From Hyphomicrobiales bacterium (GTDB lineage: Bacteria > Pseudomonadota > Alphaproteobacteria > Rhizobiales > Rhizobiaceae): a stretch of DNA of 64,000 nt. Under the pieces are notes generated by a model. It was not told where the DNA came from, did no database searches, and saw only the letters and a list, made by a program, of their open reading frames with translations. This document shows, piece by piece, positions 1 to 8,416 of the stretch (within the stretch, counting starts at the first letter, position 1; each line of letters begins with the position of its first letter). The stretch covers positions 97,028-161,027 of the forward strand of contig UBUL01000016.1 of NCBI GenBank assembly GCA_900468625.1, in the 5' to 3' direction. The position numbers were made by a program, and so were the translations under genes.

Positions 1-297
1 GGCCGTGACGCCGGCATCGATGGCGGCTTGCGCATGGGCAAAAGCCGTCGGTTTGCCATCGACGAGGATTTCGCCTTCGTTCGGACGGTAGATGCCGGTC
101 AGGATCTTGACCAGGGTCGATTTGCCCGCACCGTTCTCGCCGATCAGGGCTGTGACCTTGCCGGGATAAAGCGAAATGCTGACGCCATCCAGCGCCTTGA
201 CGCCTGGAAAGATCTGGGAAATGCCGCGCATCTCCAGGATGGCCTGATTGCTCGCGGCTGGTGTGCCCGCTAGGGAACGTTGAAGGACTGTGGTCAT
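1..297 (-). CDS. rhaT: L-rhamnose ABC transporter ATP-binding protein, N-terminal part
   Basis: This is the first 99 codons of a sugar-type (RbsA/CUT2) ABC ATPase that runs off the left edge. It would energise sugar import at the inner face of the cytoplasmic membrane. The Walker A motif GENGAGKS lies at residues 53-60, and the segment after it ([13 protein letters not shown]) is typical of ribose/rhamnose ATPases. The rhamnose assignment rests on context: it follows the rhaS-like binding protein gene in the same direction, inside the known rhizobial order rhaR-rhaS-rhaT-rhaP-rhaQ-rhaU-rhaK. The permease, mutarotase and kinase genes would lie to the left. The ATG at 297 begins the family-like reading frame; no strong ribosome binding site stands out. 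Confidence 0.9.
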   Translation of the reverse strand, partial: MTTVLQRSLAGTPAASNQAILEMRGISQIFPGVKALDGVSISLYPGKVTALIGENGAGKSTLVKILTGIYRPNEGEILVDGKPTAFAHAQAAIDAGVTA

Positions 298-326
298 CAG
301 CAATGTACCGGATCAATGAAACCAGG

Positions 327-348
327 TCCGGCGGCTGACGCCGCCGGA
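327..348 (-). promoter_or_regulatory. Intercistronic stem-loop between rhaS and rhaT
   Basis: A perfect 9-bp GC-rich stem (TCCGGCGGC / GCCGCCGGA) with a 4-nt loop lies just downstream of the rhaS stop codon, with no U-tract. Stem-loops here often protect the 3' end of binding-protein mRNA or partly terminate transcription, so that the binding protein is made in excess. That role is inferred. Confidence 0.6.
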
Positions 349-371
349 GAGCTGCGGATGCTTGTCTTCGA

Positions 372-1367
372 TCAGAAAACCTTGGAGAACTGATCGATGT
401 TCGAAGCGTTGTAGACGAACGGATCGGCCATGGCGGCTTCGCCGTTTTCGCCAACCTTGATCTTGCCCATGCGGCCGGCATTGATCTCGCTGCCCGGCTT
501 GCCGTCGGTCTCACCCTTGACGAGGCGGTAGGCGATCTGCGTTGCAGAATAGCCGAGATCGATCGGGTTCCAGATCGCGAATTCCTTCGTCGCGCCGGAC
601 TTGATGGCGCCGGCCATTTCGGACGGCAGGCCGAGACCGGTCACATAGACCTGGCCGATCTTGCCGGCATCCTTGACGGCTTGCGAAGCGGCCAGCACGC
701 CGACGGTCGTCGGAGCGACGATGACCTTGACTTCCGGATGCGAGGTCAGGAGGCCCTGGGCTTCACGATAGCTCTTGTCCGAGAGGTCGTCACCATAAAC
801 CGTCGTGACCAGGTTGAGGCCCGGGAAGTCCTTCAGCTGCTTCTTCATCTCGCCGATCCAGATGTTCTGGTTCGTCGATGTGGTCGTTGCCGACAGGATG
901 GCGAAATTGCCCTTGCCGCCGTCGAGATGATCCTTGGCGAGCGTCAGGCACATCTTGCCGATCAGCTCGTTGGACGAAGGGTTAAGCTGCAGGATGCGGC
1001 CGGCCTTGGCAACGCCGGAATCCCAGGAGATCACCTTGATGCCGCGCTGCGTCGCCTTCTTGAGGGCCGGGACGACCGCGTCGGGATCATTCGCCGAGAT
1101 CGCGATGGCATCGACGCCCTGTGCGATCAGCGAGTTGATCACTTCGATCTGGCCTTCGGCCGTGGTGGAGGTCGGGCCGGTGTAGATCACCTGCACGCCG
1201 CCAAGATCCTTGGCTGCTTCCTGGGCGCCCTTGTTGGCGGCCTCGAAGAAGCCGTTGCCCAGCGACTTCACCACGAGGCCGATCTTGACGTCCTTTGCAC
1301 TTGCCGCGCCGGCGAAAAGCGTGGCGGCGAGCGCAACGCCGATCGCCAGTTTCTTTGCTATATTCAT
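372..1367 (-). CDS. rhaS: L-rhamnose ABC transporter substrate-binding protein
   Basis: A 331-residue periplasmic binding protein of the ribose/rhamnose type (Peripla_BP_4 fold) that would deliver rhamnose to the membrane complex. Residues 1-24 are a clear signal peptide ending AASA before KDVKIG. The repeated segments around VISWDSG and TGLGLPSEMAG fit the two-lobed family. The ATG at 1367 is chosen over an upstream TTG because GGAGGAAC sits directly before it. The gene lies between the DeoR-type regulator and the ATPase, as in the Rhizobium leguminosarum rha locus, and the neighbouring rhaD and rhaI make rhamnose the likely substrate. Confidence 0.92.
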   Translation of the reverse strand: MNIAKKLAIGVALAATLFAGAASAKDVKIGLVVKSLGNGFFEAANKGAQEAAKDLGGVQVIYTGPTSTTAEGQIEVINSLIAQGVDAIAISANDPDAVVPALKKATQRGIKVISWDSGVAKAGRILQLNPSSNELIGKMCLTLAKDHLDGGKGNFAILSATTTSTNQNIWIGEMKKQLKDFPGLNLVTTVYGDDLSDKSYREAQGLLTSHPEVKVIVAPTTVGVLAASQAVKDAGKIGQVYVTGLGLPSEMAGAIKSGATKEFAIWNPIDLGYSATQIAYRLVKGETDGKPGSEINAGRMGKIKVGENGEAAMADPFVYNASNIDQFSKVF

Positions 1368-1422
1368 GTCAGTTCCTCCCAAAGTTGATTAGGCTATGCT
1401 CACCCCGTCTGAGCCATGTCTC

Positions 1423-2235
1423 CTATGCGACCGACGGGGAATCTTCCTCCTCGGCCTCAGCCGAAACATTTGCGATAACAAGCGAAATGCCCGCATCTTC
1501 GATCATCCGCACGGTCTCGGCCGAAATGCCGTCATCGGTAATGATGGTCGAGACCTGTTCGAGCGGGCAAAGAATCAGGCTGGAGCGCTGGCGGAACTTG
1601 CTCGAATCCACCATCACGACGAGTTCGTCGGCCTGGCGCATCAGCTTCTGTTCGCTCTGGATGACCAGCGCATCGGCTTCCATGACGCCGAGAGGGCCGA
1701 TGCCCTGGGCGCCGATGAACATGCGCCGCGCATAGAAATTCCGGATCGTATCGTTGTCGAAGGGGGAGAGGATCAGGCTCTGTTCGCGATAGATCGCGCC
1801 GCCCGGCACCGTCACCGTGTTCTTCGAATGCTTGACCAGATGTTCGGCGATGGCGAAGGAGTTGGTCATCACCTGCAGCCGGAAGGCCGAGATATAATGC
1901 ACGAGCTGGAACGTGGTGGTGCCGCCATTGATGATGATGGCGTCGCCGGGATTGCAGAGTTCGGCCGCCTTGCGCGCAATTGCGCGCTTCCTATCGATAT
2001 TGACCGCTTCGGATACACGAAACGGACGGGCCGCCAGATTGCCGAGCTGCGGAGGATGGATCGATTCCGCGCCGCCGCGCACGCGCCGGATCTTTCCCTG
2101 AACATGCAGGGCGGCGATATCACGGCGTATCGTCGCTTCCGAAGCCTCGGTCAGCTCGGAAATATCCTGAATCGTCACGACGGACTTTTCCTGTACGGCG
2201 CTCAGAATAATGCGATGGCGTTCACGTTCGTGCAT
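1423..2235 (-). CDS. rhaR: DeoR-family transcriptional regulator of rhamnose genes
   Basis: A 270-residue DeoR-type regulator. The N-terminal helix-turn-helix (residues about 5-57) contains SEATIRRDI and is followed by KIRRVRGGA, both family hallmarks. The C-terminal part (about 75-240) is the sugar-phosphate-sensing DeoRC domain. The ATG at 2235 is preceded by AAGGAGGAGCC and fits better than the start 16 codons upstream. It is the first gene of the leftward rha transcript and diverges from rhaD, so it probably controls both directions from the shared 207-bp region. The symbol follows the rhizobial naming; this is not the AraC-type RhaR of enterobacteria. Confidence 0.9.
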   Translation of the reverse strand: MHERERHRIILSAVQEKSVVTIQDISELTEASEATIRRDIAALHVQGKIRRVRGGAESIHPPQLGNLAARPFRVSEAVNIDRKRAIARKAAELCNPGDAIIINGGTTTFQLVHYISAFRLQVMTNSFAIAEHLVKHSKNTVTVPGGAIYREQSLILSPFDNDTIRNFYARRMFIGAQGIGPLGVMEADALVIQSEQKLMRQADELVVMVDSSKFRQRSSLILCPLEQVSTIITDDGISAETVRMIEDAGISLVIANVSAEAEEEDSPSVA

Positions 2236-2287
2236 CGGCTCCTCCTTGGCGGCGGTTATTTCGCAAATATGACAACGTGTCAATCAC

Positions 2288-2340
2288 AAACGATCATAAA
2301 CTTTCATATTGCATCGCAGCATTATCGAATTTGATCGTTT
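2288..2340. promoter_or_regulatory. Candidate RhaR operator: separated inverted repeat
   Basis: Two 9-bp arms in inverse orientation, AAACGATCA at 2288-2296 and TGATCGTTT at 2332-2340, lie 35 bp apart in the AT-rich region between the divergent rhaR and rhaD. The spacing is compatible with a DeoR-type protein contacting two sites. The arms are directly visible; the RhaR assignment is inferred from position. Confidence 0.45.
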
Positions 2341-2344
2341 TCGA

Positions 2345-2382
2345 TTGACAAGGTGACTATACGTGAGCGATACCCTGCTCAC
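2345..2382 (+). promoter_or_regulatory. Candidate rhaD-rhaI promoter with a second dyad
   Basis: TTGACA at 2345-2350 matches a -35 hexamer, with a weak -10-like GATACC about 18 bp downstream. The putative -10 is flanked by an inverted repeat, GTGAGC (2363-2368) and GCTCAC (2377-2382), so a bound regulator could block polymerase. The rhaD start lies about 60 bp further on. Confidence 0.35.
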
Positions 2383-2442
2383 AAAGGGCGGCTCCATCAT
2401 GATCCGGTCCGCTCGCAAGACTTGATTTCAAGGGAGGATGAC

Positions 2443-4539
2443 ATGGCGGCTGAGGTTCAGCTTCTGAAGAACCGTTGGGATGATGCATATGCGGCCGGCT
2501 TGGATGAGCCGGGCAAGCTGCTTTATCGGTCGAATCTGCTCGGTGCCGACAAGCGTATCACCAACTACGGCGGCGGCAACACATCGGCCAAAGTCATGGA
2601 AACCGATCCGCTCTCGGGCGAAAAGGTGAGGGTACTCTGGGTCAAGGGCTCCGGCGGCGATGTCGGCACCATCAAACTCGACGGTTTCGCCACACTTTAT
2701 CAGGACAAGTTGGACAGCCTGAAGGACATCTATCAGGGCGTTTCAGACGAGGATCGCATGGTTGGCTTCCTGCCCCATTGCACCTTCAATCTCAACGCTC
2801 GCGCCGCGTCCATCGATACGCCGCTGCATGGTTTCGTGCCGTTCACGCATGTCGACCACATGCACCCGGATGCCATCATCGCCATTGCCGCCTCGAGGAA
2901 TTCGCGCGAGCTGACGCGTGAAATCTTCGGCGAGGAAATCGGCTGGCTTCCCTGGCGCCGTCCCGGCTTCCAGCTCGGGCTCGACCTTGAAGCCTTCGTC
3001 AAGGCGCATCCGAATGCCAAGGGTGTCGTCCTGGAAAGCCATGGTCTTTTCACCTGGGCCAATGATGCCAAGGACTGCTACGAACTGACGCTTGCCATCA
3101 TCAACAAGGCGATCGAATGGTTTGCCGCCAAGACGGAAGGCAAGACCATTTTCGGCGGCGCCGTTGTCGAAAGCCTGCCGCAGGCGGAGCGCCGTGCCAT
3201 CGCTGCCCGGCTGATGCCCGAGATCCGCGGCCGGATCGGCAAGGTTGAACGCAAGCTCGGCGATTTTGACGACCAGAATGCGGTGCTCGAATTCGTCAAC
3301 TCCAAGAATCTTCGTCCGCTCGGTGCGCTCGGAACCAGCTGCCCGGATCACTTCCTACGCACTAAAATTCGTCCGCTCATCGTCGATTTCGATCCGGCAA
3401 AGCCCGATGTCGATGCCGTCATTGCCGGTCTCGACAAGGCCCTGGAAGATTACCGCGCCGATTACGCGCGCTATTACAATGATTGCAAGCATGACAACTC
3501 GCCTGCCATGCGCGACCCGAATCCGGTGATATTCCTCGTTCCCGGCGTCGGCATGCTGTCCTTTGCCCGCGACAAGGCGACCGCCCGCATCGCCGGCGAG
3601 TTCTATGTCAATGCCATCAACGTCATGCGCGGTGCCTCCACCGTTTCCGAATATCAGGGCCTGCCGGAGCAGGAAGCTTTCGATATCGAGTACTGGCTGC
3701 TGGAAGAGGCAAAGCTGCAGCGCATGCCGAAGCCGAAGAGCCTCGCCGGCCGTGTGGCCTTCGTGACCGGCGGTGCCGGCGGTATCGGCCGCGCCACGGC
3801 CGCCCGCCTGATAGGCGAGGGCGCTTGTGTCGTTCTGGCAGACATCGACCAGGCGGCGCTGGAGAGCACGCAGGCCGATTTCGCCAAGCGATATGGTGCC
3901 GATGCGGTGCGCAGCGTCAAGCTCGACGTGACCGAGGAAGATGCTGTCATCTCCTCTTTTGCCGAGGCTTGCGTCGAATTCGGCGGCGTCGACATTCTGG
4001 TCTCGAATGCCGGCATCGCCTCGTCCGCGCCGATCGAAAGCACCGAGCTTTCGATGTGGAACCGCAATATCGATATTCTCGCGACCGGCTATTTCCTGGT
4101 TTCGCGCGAAGCCTTCCGGCTGTTCCGCCGCCAGAATCTCGGCGGCAACGTCGTCTTCGTCGCGTCGAAGAACGGTCTGGCCTCCTCGCCGAACGCCGCC
4201 GCCTATTGTACGGCAAAGGCTGCCGAAATCCATCTGGCGCGGTGCCTTGCACTCGAGGGCGCGGAAGCCGGCATCCGCGTCAATACGGTCAATCCGGATG
4301 CCGTTCTGCGCGGCTCGAAGATCTGGAATGGCGAATGGCGCGAGCAGCGCGCCGCTTCCTCGAAAATCGAGGTGGACGAGCTAGAGGAACATTACCGCAA
4401 GCGCTCGATGCTGAAACTGAACGTCTTCCCCGAGGACATTGCCGAGGCGATCTACTTCCTGGCTTCGGATCTTTCCGCCAAGTCGACCGGCAATATCATC
4501 AACGTCGACGCCGGCAACGCGCAGAGCTTTACGCGGTAA
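2443..4539 (+). CDS. rhaD: Bifunctional rhamnulose-1-phosphate aldolase / short-chain alcohol dehydrogenase
   Basis: A 698-residue fusion enzyme. The N-terminal half (about residues 25-400) is a class II aldolase: it has the phosphate-binding GGGNTS and the metal-site region HVDHMHPDA. The C-terminal part (about 430-698) is a Rossmann SDR, with TGGAGGIG as the nucleotide-binding motif and YCTAK as the catalytic YxxxK. Rhizobial RhaD splits rhamnulose-1-phosphate into DHAP and L-lactaldehyde, and the SDR half is thought to oxidise the lactaldehyde. The ATG at 2443 has GGGAGGATGAC before it, and the resulting length fits the family. It starts the rightward transcript and precedes rhaI. Confidence 0.93.
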   Translation: MAAEVQLLKNRWDDAYAAGLDEPGKLLYRSNLLGADKRITNYGGGNTSAKVMETDPLSGEKVRVLWVKGSGGDVGTIKLDGFATLYQDKLDSLKDIYQGVSDEDRMVGFLPHCTFNLNARAASIDTPLHGFVPFTHVDHMHPDAIIAIAASRNSRELTREIFGEEIGWLPWRRPGFQLGLDLEAFVKAHPNAKGVVLESHGLFTWANDAKDCYELTLAIINKAIEWFAAKTEGKTIFGGAVVESLPQAERRAIAARLMPEIRGRIGKVERKLGDFDDQNAVLEFVNSKNLRPLGALGTSCPDHFLRTKIRPLIVDFDPAKPDVDAVIAGLDKALEDYRADYARYYNDCKHDNSPAMRDPNPVIFLVPGVGMLSFARDKATARIAGEFYVNAINVMRGASTVSEYQGLPEQEAFDIEYWLLEEAKLQRMPKPKSLAGRVAFVTGGAGGIGRATAARLIGEGACVVLADIDQAALESTQADFAKRYGADAVRSVKLDVTEEDAVISSFAEACVEFGGVDILVSNAGIASSAPIESTELSMWNRNIDILATGYFLVSREAFRLFRRQNLGGNVVFVASKNGLASSPNAAAYCTAKAAEIHLARCLALEGAEAGIRVNTVNPDAVLRGSKIWNGEWREQRAASSKIEVDELEEHYRKRSMLKLNVFPEDIAEAIYFLASDLSAKSTGNIINVDAGNAQSFTR

Positions 4540-4553
4540 TTAGCTGCATTTTT

Positions 4554-4710
4554 CCTTCTCCCCAGCGGGGAGAAGGTGGCCCGAAGGGTCGGATGAGGCG
4601 GAAACGCGACAGACACGATTCTATCTTTCGCTCACGCTCAAGATGATCGTCGCTGTGCTCCTTACCCCCTCATCTGCCCGTTGGGCATCTTCTCCCCGCT
4701 GGGGAGAAGA
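4554..4710. repeat. RIME-like palindromic intergenic mosaic element
   Basis: The space between rhaD and rhaI holds a long imperfect palindrome. It starts with CCTTCTCCCCAGCGGGGAGA and ends with the matching TCTCCCCGCTGGGGAGA segment; between them, GGCCCGAAGGGTCGGATGAGG pairs imperfectly with CCCCTCATCTGCCCGTTGGGC. Each end is itself a small hairpin. This is the known layout of Rhizobium-specific intergenic mosaic elements. A transcript would fold strongly here and could uncouple rhaI expression from rhaD. Confidence 0.8.
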
Positions 4711-4767
4711 GGGGAAGAGACAATCGAAACGCCGTAACGGTTCGAATGACGTACACGGGAGGAAAGA

Positions 4768-6060
4768 ATGGCCGAGTTTAGAATTGCGCCCGATCTGGTT
4801 GCAGCAGAAAACGACAAGCGCGCCGCCGCGCAGAAATCCGACTATGAGGCGCTTGGCGCCGCGCTCGCCCGCCGCGGCGTCGATATCGAAGCTGTGACCA
4901 AGAAGGTTTCCGAATTCTTCGTTGCCGTCCCGTCCTGGGGCGTCGGCACCGGCGGCACGCGTTTTGCCCGCTTCCCCGGCAGCGGCGAGCCGCGCGGCAT
5001 CTTCGACAAGCTCGACGACTGTGCCGTCATCCAGCAGCTGACCCGGGCAACGCCCAGGGTTTCGCTGCACATCCCCTGGGATAAGTCCGATCCGCGCGAA
5101 CTCAAGGCCAAGGGCGATGCGCTCGGCCTCGGCTTCGACGCGATGAACTCCAACACCTTCTCCGATGCGCCCGGCCAGGCGCACTCCTACAAGTTCGGTT
5201 CGCTGAGCCATGTCGATGCGGCGACCCGCGCCCAGGCCGTCGAGCACAACATCGAATGCATCGAGATCGGCAAGGCGATCGGCTCGAAGGCGCTGACCGT
5301 GTGGATCGGCGACGGCTCGAACTTCCCTGGCCAGACCAATTTCACCAAGGCGTTCGAGCGCTATCTCGCCGCCATGGCCGATATCTACAAGGCGTTGCCG
5401 GATGATTGGCGGCTGTTTTCCGAGCACAAGATGTATGAACCGGCCTTCTATTCGACCGTCGTTCAGGATTGGGGCACCAATTACCTGATCGCCCAGACGC
5501 TCGGACCCAAGGCGCAGTGCCTCGTCGATCTCGGTCACCACGCGCCGAATACGAATATCGAGATGATCGTCGCGCGCCTCATCCAGTTCGGCAAGCTCGG
5601 CGGTTTCCATTTCAATGATTCGAAATATGGCGACGACGATCTCGATGCCGGTGCCATCGAGCCCTACCGCCTGTTCCTCGTCTTTAACGAGTTGGTCGAT
5701 GCCGAACGACGAGGGGTCAACGACTTCAATCCGGCTCACATGATCGACCAGTCGCATAACGTGACGGACCCGATCGAGAGCCTGATTTCCGGCGCCAACG
5801 AGATCCGCCGCGCCTATGCGCAGGCGCTGATCGTCGATCGAAAGGCATTGGACGACTATCAGGAAGCAAATGACGCGCTGATGGCGTCGGAAACGCTGAA
5901 GCGCGCCTATCGCGCCGATGTCGAGCCGATCTTGGCCGAGGCACGCCGTCGCGCCGGTGGCGCCATCGATCCGGTCGCCACCTATCGGGCGAGCGGCTAT
6001 CGCCGCAAGGTCGCAGCCGAACGTCCAGCCTCGGTCGCCGGTGGCGGCGGAATCATTTGA
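4768..6060 (+). CDS. rhaI: L-rhamnose isomerase, rhizobial type
   Basis: A 430-residue TIM-barrel sugar isomerase of the xylose-isomerase-like fold, converting L-rhamnose to L-rhamnulose. Visible metal- and substrate-site features include SEHKMYEPAF, the histidine-rich LVDLGHHAPNTNIE and GGFHFNDSKYGDDD, as in the Rhizobium/Pseudomonas rhamnose isomerase group rather than E. coli RhaA. The ATG at 4768 follows GGGAGGAAAGA. It lies downstream of rhaD in the same direction, separated by the RIME-like repeat. Together with the kinase expected to the left of the window, the locus covers uptake, isomerisation and cleavage. Confidence 0.93.
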   Translation: MAEFRIAPDLVAAENDKRAAAQKSDYEALGAALARRGVDIEAVTKKVSEFFVAVPSWGVGTGGTRFARFPGSGEPRGIFDKLDDCAVIQQLTRATPRVSLHIPWDKSDPRELKAKGDALGLGFDAMNSNTFSDAPGQAHSYKFGSLSHVDAATRAQAVEHNIECIEIGKAIGSKALTVWIGDGSNFPGQTNFTKAFERYLAAMADIYKALPDDWRLFSEHKMYEPAFYSTVVQDWGTNYLIAQTLGPKAQCLVDLGHHAPNTNIEMIVARLIQFGKLGGFHFNDSKYGDDDLDAGAIEPYRLFLVFNELVDAERRGVNDFNPAHMIDQSHNVTDPIESLISGANEIRRAYAQALIVDRKALDDYQEANDALMASETLKRAYRADVEPILAEARRRAGGAIDPVATYRASGYRRKVAAERPASVAGGGGII

Positions 6061-6064
6061 GACC

Positions 6065-6100
6065 ATCGGGTGCTGGCCGATGATGGCGTCAGCACCCGAT
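6065..6100. terminator. Stem-loop between convergent rhaI and WYL-regulator genes
   Basis: A perfect 11-bp stem (ATCGGGTGCTG / CAGCACCCGAT) fills the 42-bp gap between two convergent stop codons, with a small GCC/GGC helix inside the loop. Neither side has a clear T-tract, so it is a likely bidirectional terminator of non-canonical form. Confidence 0.55.
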
Positions 6101-6102
6101 AC

Positions 6103-6813
6103 TTACCCTTTCCGTCCGGATTTCTGGAGTTCCGCCTCTCGCCAGACAGACCAGCGGCGGCGCAGTTCGCCTGGCCGCAAGCCATGACTTTCATCGAGCA
6201 TATCAGCCTTGAGAATTCGCTCCGTGCGGAAATGCCGGAAGCCCTGCCGTAGTTCGCACCATGCCACCAGAATGCGGCTCGTGTCGGAATAGCCGAGGAT
6301 TACTGGCCGCACCGTCCTTACGGTTTCTTCGTCCCTGTCGGAGCGATAGAACAGGCGAAGTTTTCTCCCTTCGCGGATTGCTGTTCGGAGCATCGACGGA
6401 TCGATGTTTTCCTTTTCGGTCCCCTGAATGACCGGTTTGGCGCCGACGCTGGGCTCGACGATGAAGGGGCGCAAATGGGCGGGAACAACCGCGGTGATCT
6501 TCGCAACGACATCGCGTGCGGCATTGGCAAGAGCTTTGTCGGCGCGGCCCGCAACCCACTGTGCCCCAAGGACGACCGCCTCGATTTCTTCGGGGGTCAA
6601 CATAAGCGGCGGCATTTCATAGTCCGGCGAGAGCAGATACCCGAACCCTGCTTCTCCCTCGATCGGGACCCGTTGGCTCATCAGATCGGCAATGTCGCGA
6701 TAGACCGTGCGCTTCGAGGTTTCGAGCTCGTCTGCCAGCGTGGCGGCGGTTACCGGCCGGCTCGAGCGCCGCAATATCTGTATGATCTGAAACAAACGGT
6801 CGGCGCGACGCAT
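6103..6813 (-). CDS. YafY-type transcriptional regulator (HTH-11 + WYL domain)
   Basis: A 236-residue regulator. Residues about 1-55 form a DeoR-like winged helix (DELETSKRTVYRDI), followed by PPLMLTPEEIEAVVLGAQWV, the usual start of the middle region. A WYL-type ligand-sensing domain follows (about 125-215, with LRLFYRSDRDEE and the RTVRP strand). Rhizobia carry many such proteins, often divergent from a small glyoxalase-fold gene, as here. The ligand is unknown. The gene ends 42 bp from the rhaI stop and is convergent with it. Confidence 0.85.
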   Translation of the reverse strand: MRRADRLFQIIQILRRSSRPVTAATLADELETSKRTVYRDIADLMSQRVPIEGEAGFGYLLSPDYEMPPLMLTPEEIEAVVLGAQWVAGRADKALANAARDVVAKITAVVPAHLRPFIVEPSVGAKPVIQGTEKENIDPSMLRTAIREGRKLRLFYRSDRDEETVRTVRPVILGYSDTSRILVAWCELRQGFRHFRTERILKADMLDESHGLRPGELRRRWSVWREAELQKSGRKG

Positions 6814-6827
6814 CTACTGACTCCTGC

Positions 6828-6843
6828 TGCCAGTATGGTGGCA
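6828..6843. promoter_or_regulatory. Candidate operator between the WYL regulator and the VOC gene
   Basis: The dyad TGCCA-GTATGG-TGGCA, extended by the near-matching GC and AC flanks, lies 15 bp upstream of the regulator start in the 100-bp divergent region. Its place fits autoregulation and co-control of the glyoxalase-fold gene. Binding is inferred. Confidence 0.4.
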
Positions 6844-6913
6844 ACAGCCTTATGCGACAAGAGCCCTCGAGCCGTCAACGATGGGGTTGGCGGGTGCTTT
6901 GAAGGAGTCTCCG

Positions 6914-7312
6914 ATGAAACTGGCATCCACGCGTCTGATCGCTTCAGATATCAAGAAGATGGTCGGCTTTTATGAGATGGTCACGGGTCAGGCAGCCGAG
7001 TGGCTGGCGCCGGTCTTTGCCGAGATCGTCACCCCCTCGGCTGCGCTCGCGATCGGAAGCGCCGAGACCGTTGCACTGTTCCGCGAGGGCAGCGCTGAAC
7101 CCTCAGCTAATCGCTCGCTCGTCATCGAATTCCAGGTCGATGATGTCGACGCCGAATTTTCCCGGTTGAAGGATAAGGCGGAAGTCGTGCACGAACCGAA
7201 GCTGATGCCATGGGGCAATCGGGCGGCACAGATCCGCGATCCCGAGGGAACACTCATTAGCCTCTACACACCGGTCACAGATTTTGCGAAACAGCGTTTT
7301 TCGAGGCGTTGA
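6914..7312 (+). CDS. VOC (glyoxalase/bleomycin-resistance fold) family protein
   Basis: A 132-residue protein with the two beta-alpha-beta-beta-beta modules of the VOC fold: RLIASDIKKMVGFYEMVTG at the start, FQVDDVDAEFSRLKD in the middle and the typical ending IRDPEGTLISLYTPV. These proteins are metal-dependent isomerases, dioxygenases or binding proteins, and the substrate cannot be read from the sequence. The ATG at 6914 has GAAGGAGTCTCCG before it. It diverges from the WYL regulator, which probably controls it. Confidence 0.82.
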   Translation: MKLASTRLIASDIKKMVGFYEMVTGQAAEWLAPVFAEIVTPSAALAIGSAETVALFREGSAEPSANRSLVIEFQVDDVDAEFSRLKDKAEVVHEPKLMPWGNRAAQIRDPEGTLISLYTPVTDFAKQRFSRR

Positions 7313-7624
7313 GCGTTCGTGCAACGCCGAAACGGCAGGATCGTTCATCTCTAATCATGCCTCGACCACCTGTCGATACGTTCATTGGCTAATCGATCAA
7401 AGTATCTGCATATTTGTCATGGTCGTCTGACAGATTTGAAATCGATTTCCGGTTCGGCAGCCGAGACTGTCGGAGCTGTGCTTTGCCGATTTGTATCCGT
7501 CGAATGTGCACTTTCGAGTGGCTCGACAAGGGGAATTGAGTATTGTTGCTTGCAACGGTTCGCCGTGAATTGGCGGCTGAGGCTGTCTTCAAAGATCGGG
7601 CTTGTTGATAGGTGAGGAAAGACG
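7313..7624. other. Intergenic region without a recognised gene
   Basis: These 312 bases between the VOC gene and the aldolase gene are less GC-rich in parts. They hold only a 76-codon open frame with no ribosome binding site and an unlikely composition. A promoter for the aldolase gene is expected here, but I see no convincing hexamer pair. Confidence 0.5.
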
Positions 7625-8416
7625 ATGACGACTGACATTGACGGTTTTGCCGGGCGCCTGAAGCGCCGCGAGAATGGCGGCATGATCTCCGGCTGGGTCG
7701 GCATACCCGACGCGATGCTCGTCAACCATCTGGCGCAGGAGGATTTCGATGCCGTCGTTTTGGACATGCAGCATGGCATGTGGGACATGGAGACCGCTGC
7801 AAGCGGCATCGCCTATGTGCGCCTCGCCGGCAAGCCGGCAGTAGCCCGCATTCCAGTCGGCGATTTTGCCGCTGCATCGCGGCTTCTTGACGCCGGCGCT
7901 TCCGCCATCATCGCGCCGATGATCAATTCTGCCGATGACGCCCGCGCCTTGGTGAAGGCGACAAAATATCCGCCGCTCGGCGAGCGCAGCTGGGGGCCGT
8001 CGCTTGCTCTCAATCATTTCGGCCTAGCAGCCGAAGATTATCTGCAAAGCGCAAATAGCCTGACTGTTACCATCGCCATGGTCGAAACCAGAACCGCTCT
8101 TGACGCGATCGATGAGATTCTTGCCGTTGACGGTATCGACGGCGTCTTCGTCGGGCCGTCCGATCTTTCCATCGCGCTTTCGAACGGAGCGCGGCTTGCG
8201 CCTAACAGCGCGGCAATCGATCAGGCGCTTGCGACCGTGCTCACGCGCTGCCGCGCGCACGGCAAGGCGATCTGCGCCTTCGGCAGCGATGGCGATCGCG
8301 CCGGACAATACTTGAAGCTCGGCGTTGATTTGGTCATCGCCGGCACTGAAACGGCGCAGTTGCGGACAGGTGCGCGCGCCGCCATCCAGACCGCACGCAA
8401 CGTCATTCAATCGTAG
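7625..8416 (+). CDS. HpcH/HpaI-type class II aldolase / citrate-lyase beta family protein
   Basis: A 263-residue TIM-barrel aldolase of the 2-keto-3-deoxy-sugar-acid/HpcH type. It shows the family blocks FDAVVLDMQHGMWD, the AGASAIIAPMINS metal-site region, ERSWGPS and DGVFVGPSDLSIALS. Members split acids such as 2-keto-3-deoxyglucarate or 4-hydroxy-2-oxoheptanedioate into pyruvate plus an aldehyde, using a divalent metal. The exact substrate is not visible, and no pathway partner lies next to it. The ATG is preceded by GAGGAAAGACG. The N-terminal extension of about 15 residues is slightly longer than in the E. coli enzymes. Confidence 0.85.
   Translation: MTTDIDGFAGRLKRRENGGMISGWVGIPDAMLVNHLAQEDFDAVVLDMQHGMWDMETAASGIAYVRLAGKPAVARIPVGDFAAASRLLDAGASAIIAPMINSADDARALVKATKYPPLGERSWGPSLALNHFGLAAEDYLQSANSLTVTIAMVETRTALDAIDEILAVDGIDGVFVGPSDLSIALSNGARLAPNSAAIDQALATVLTRCRAHGKAICAFGSDGDRAGQYLKLGVDLVIAGTETAQLRTGARAAIQTARNVIQS

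Noticed and set aside
4621..6066. A 481-codon minus-strand frame opposite rhaI
   Set aside because: Antisense shadow of rhaI; composition is dominated by arginine, glycine and aspartate as expected for a shadow frame.
7385..7615. 76-codon plus-strand frame in the gap before the aldolase gene
   Set aside because: No start signal and no coding-like composition; the aldolase gene has its own clear start.
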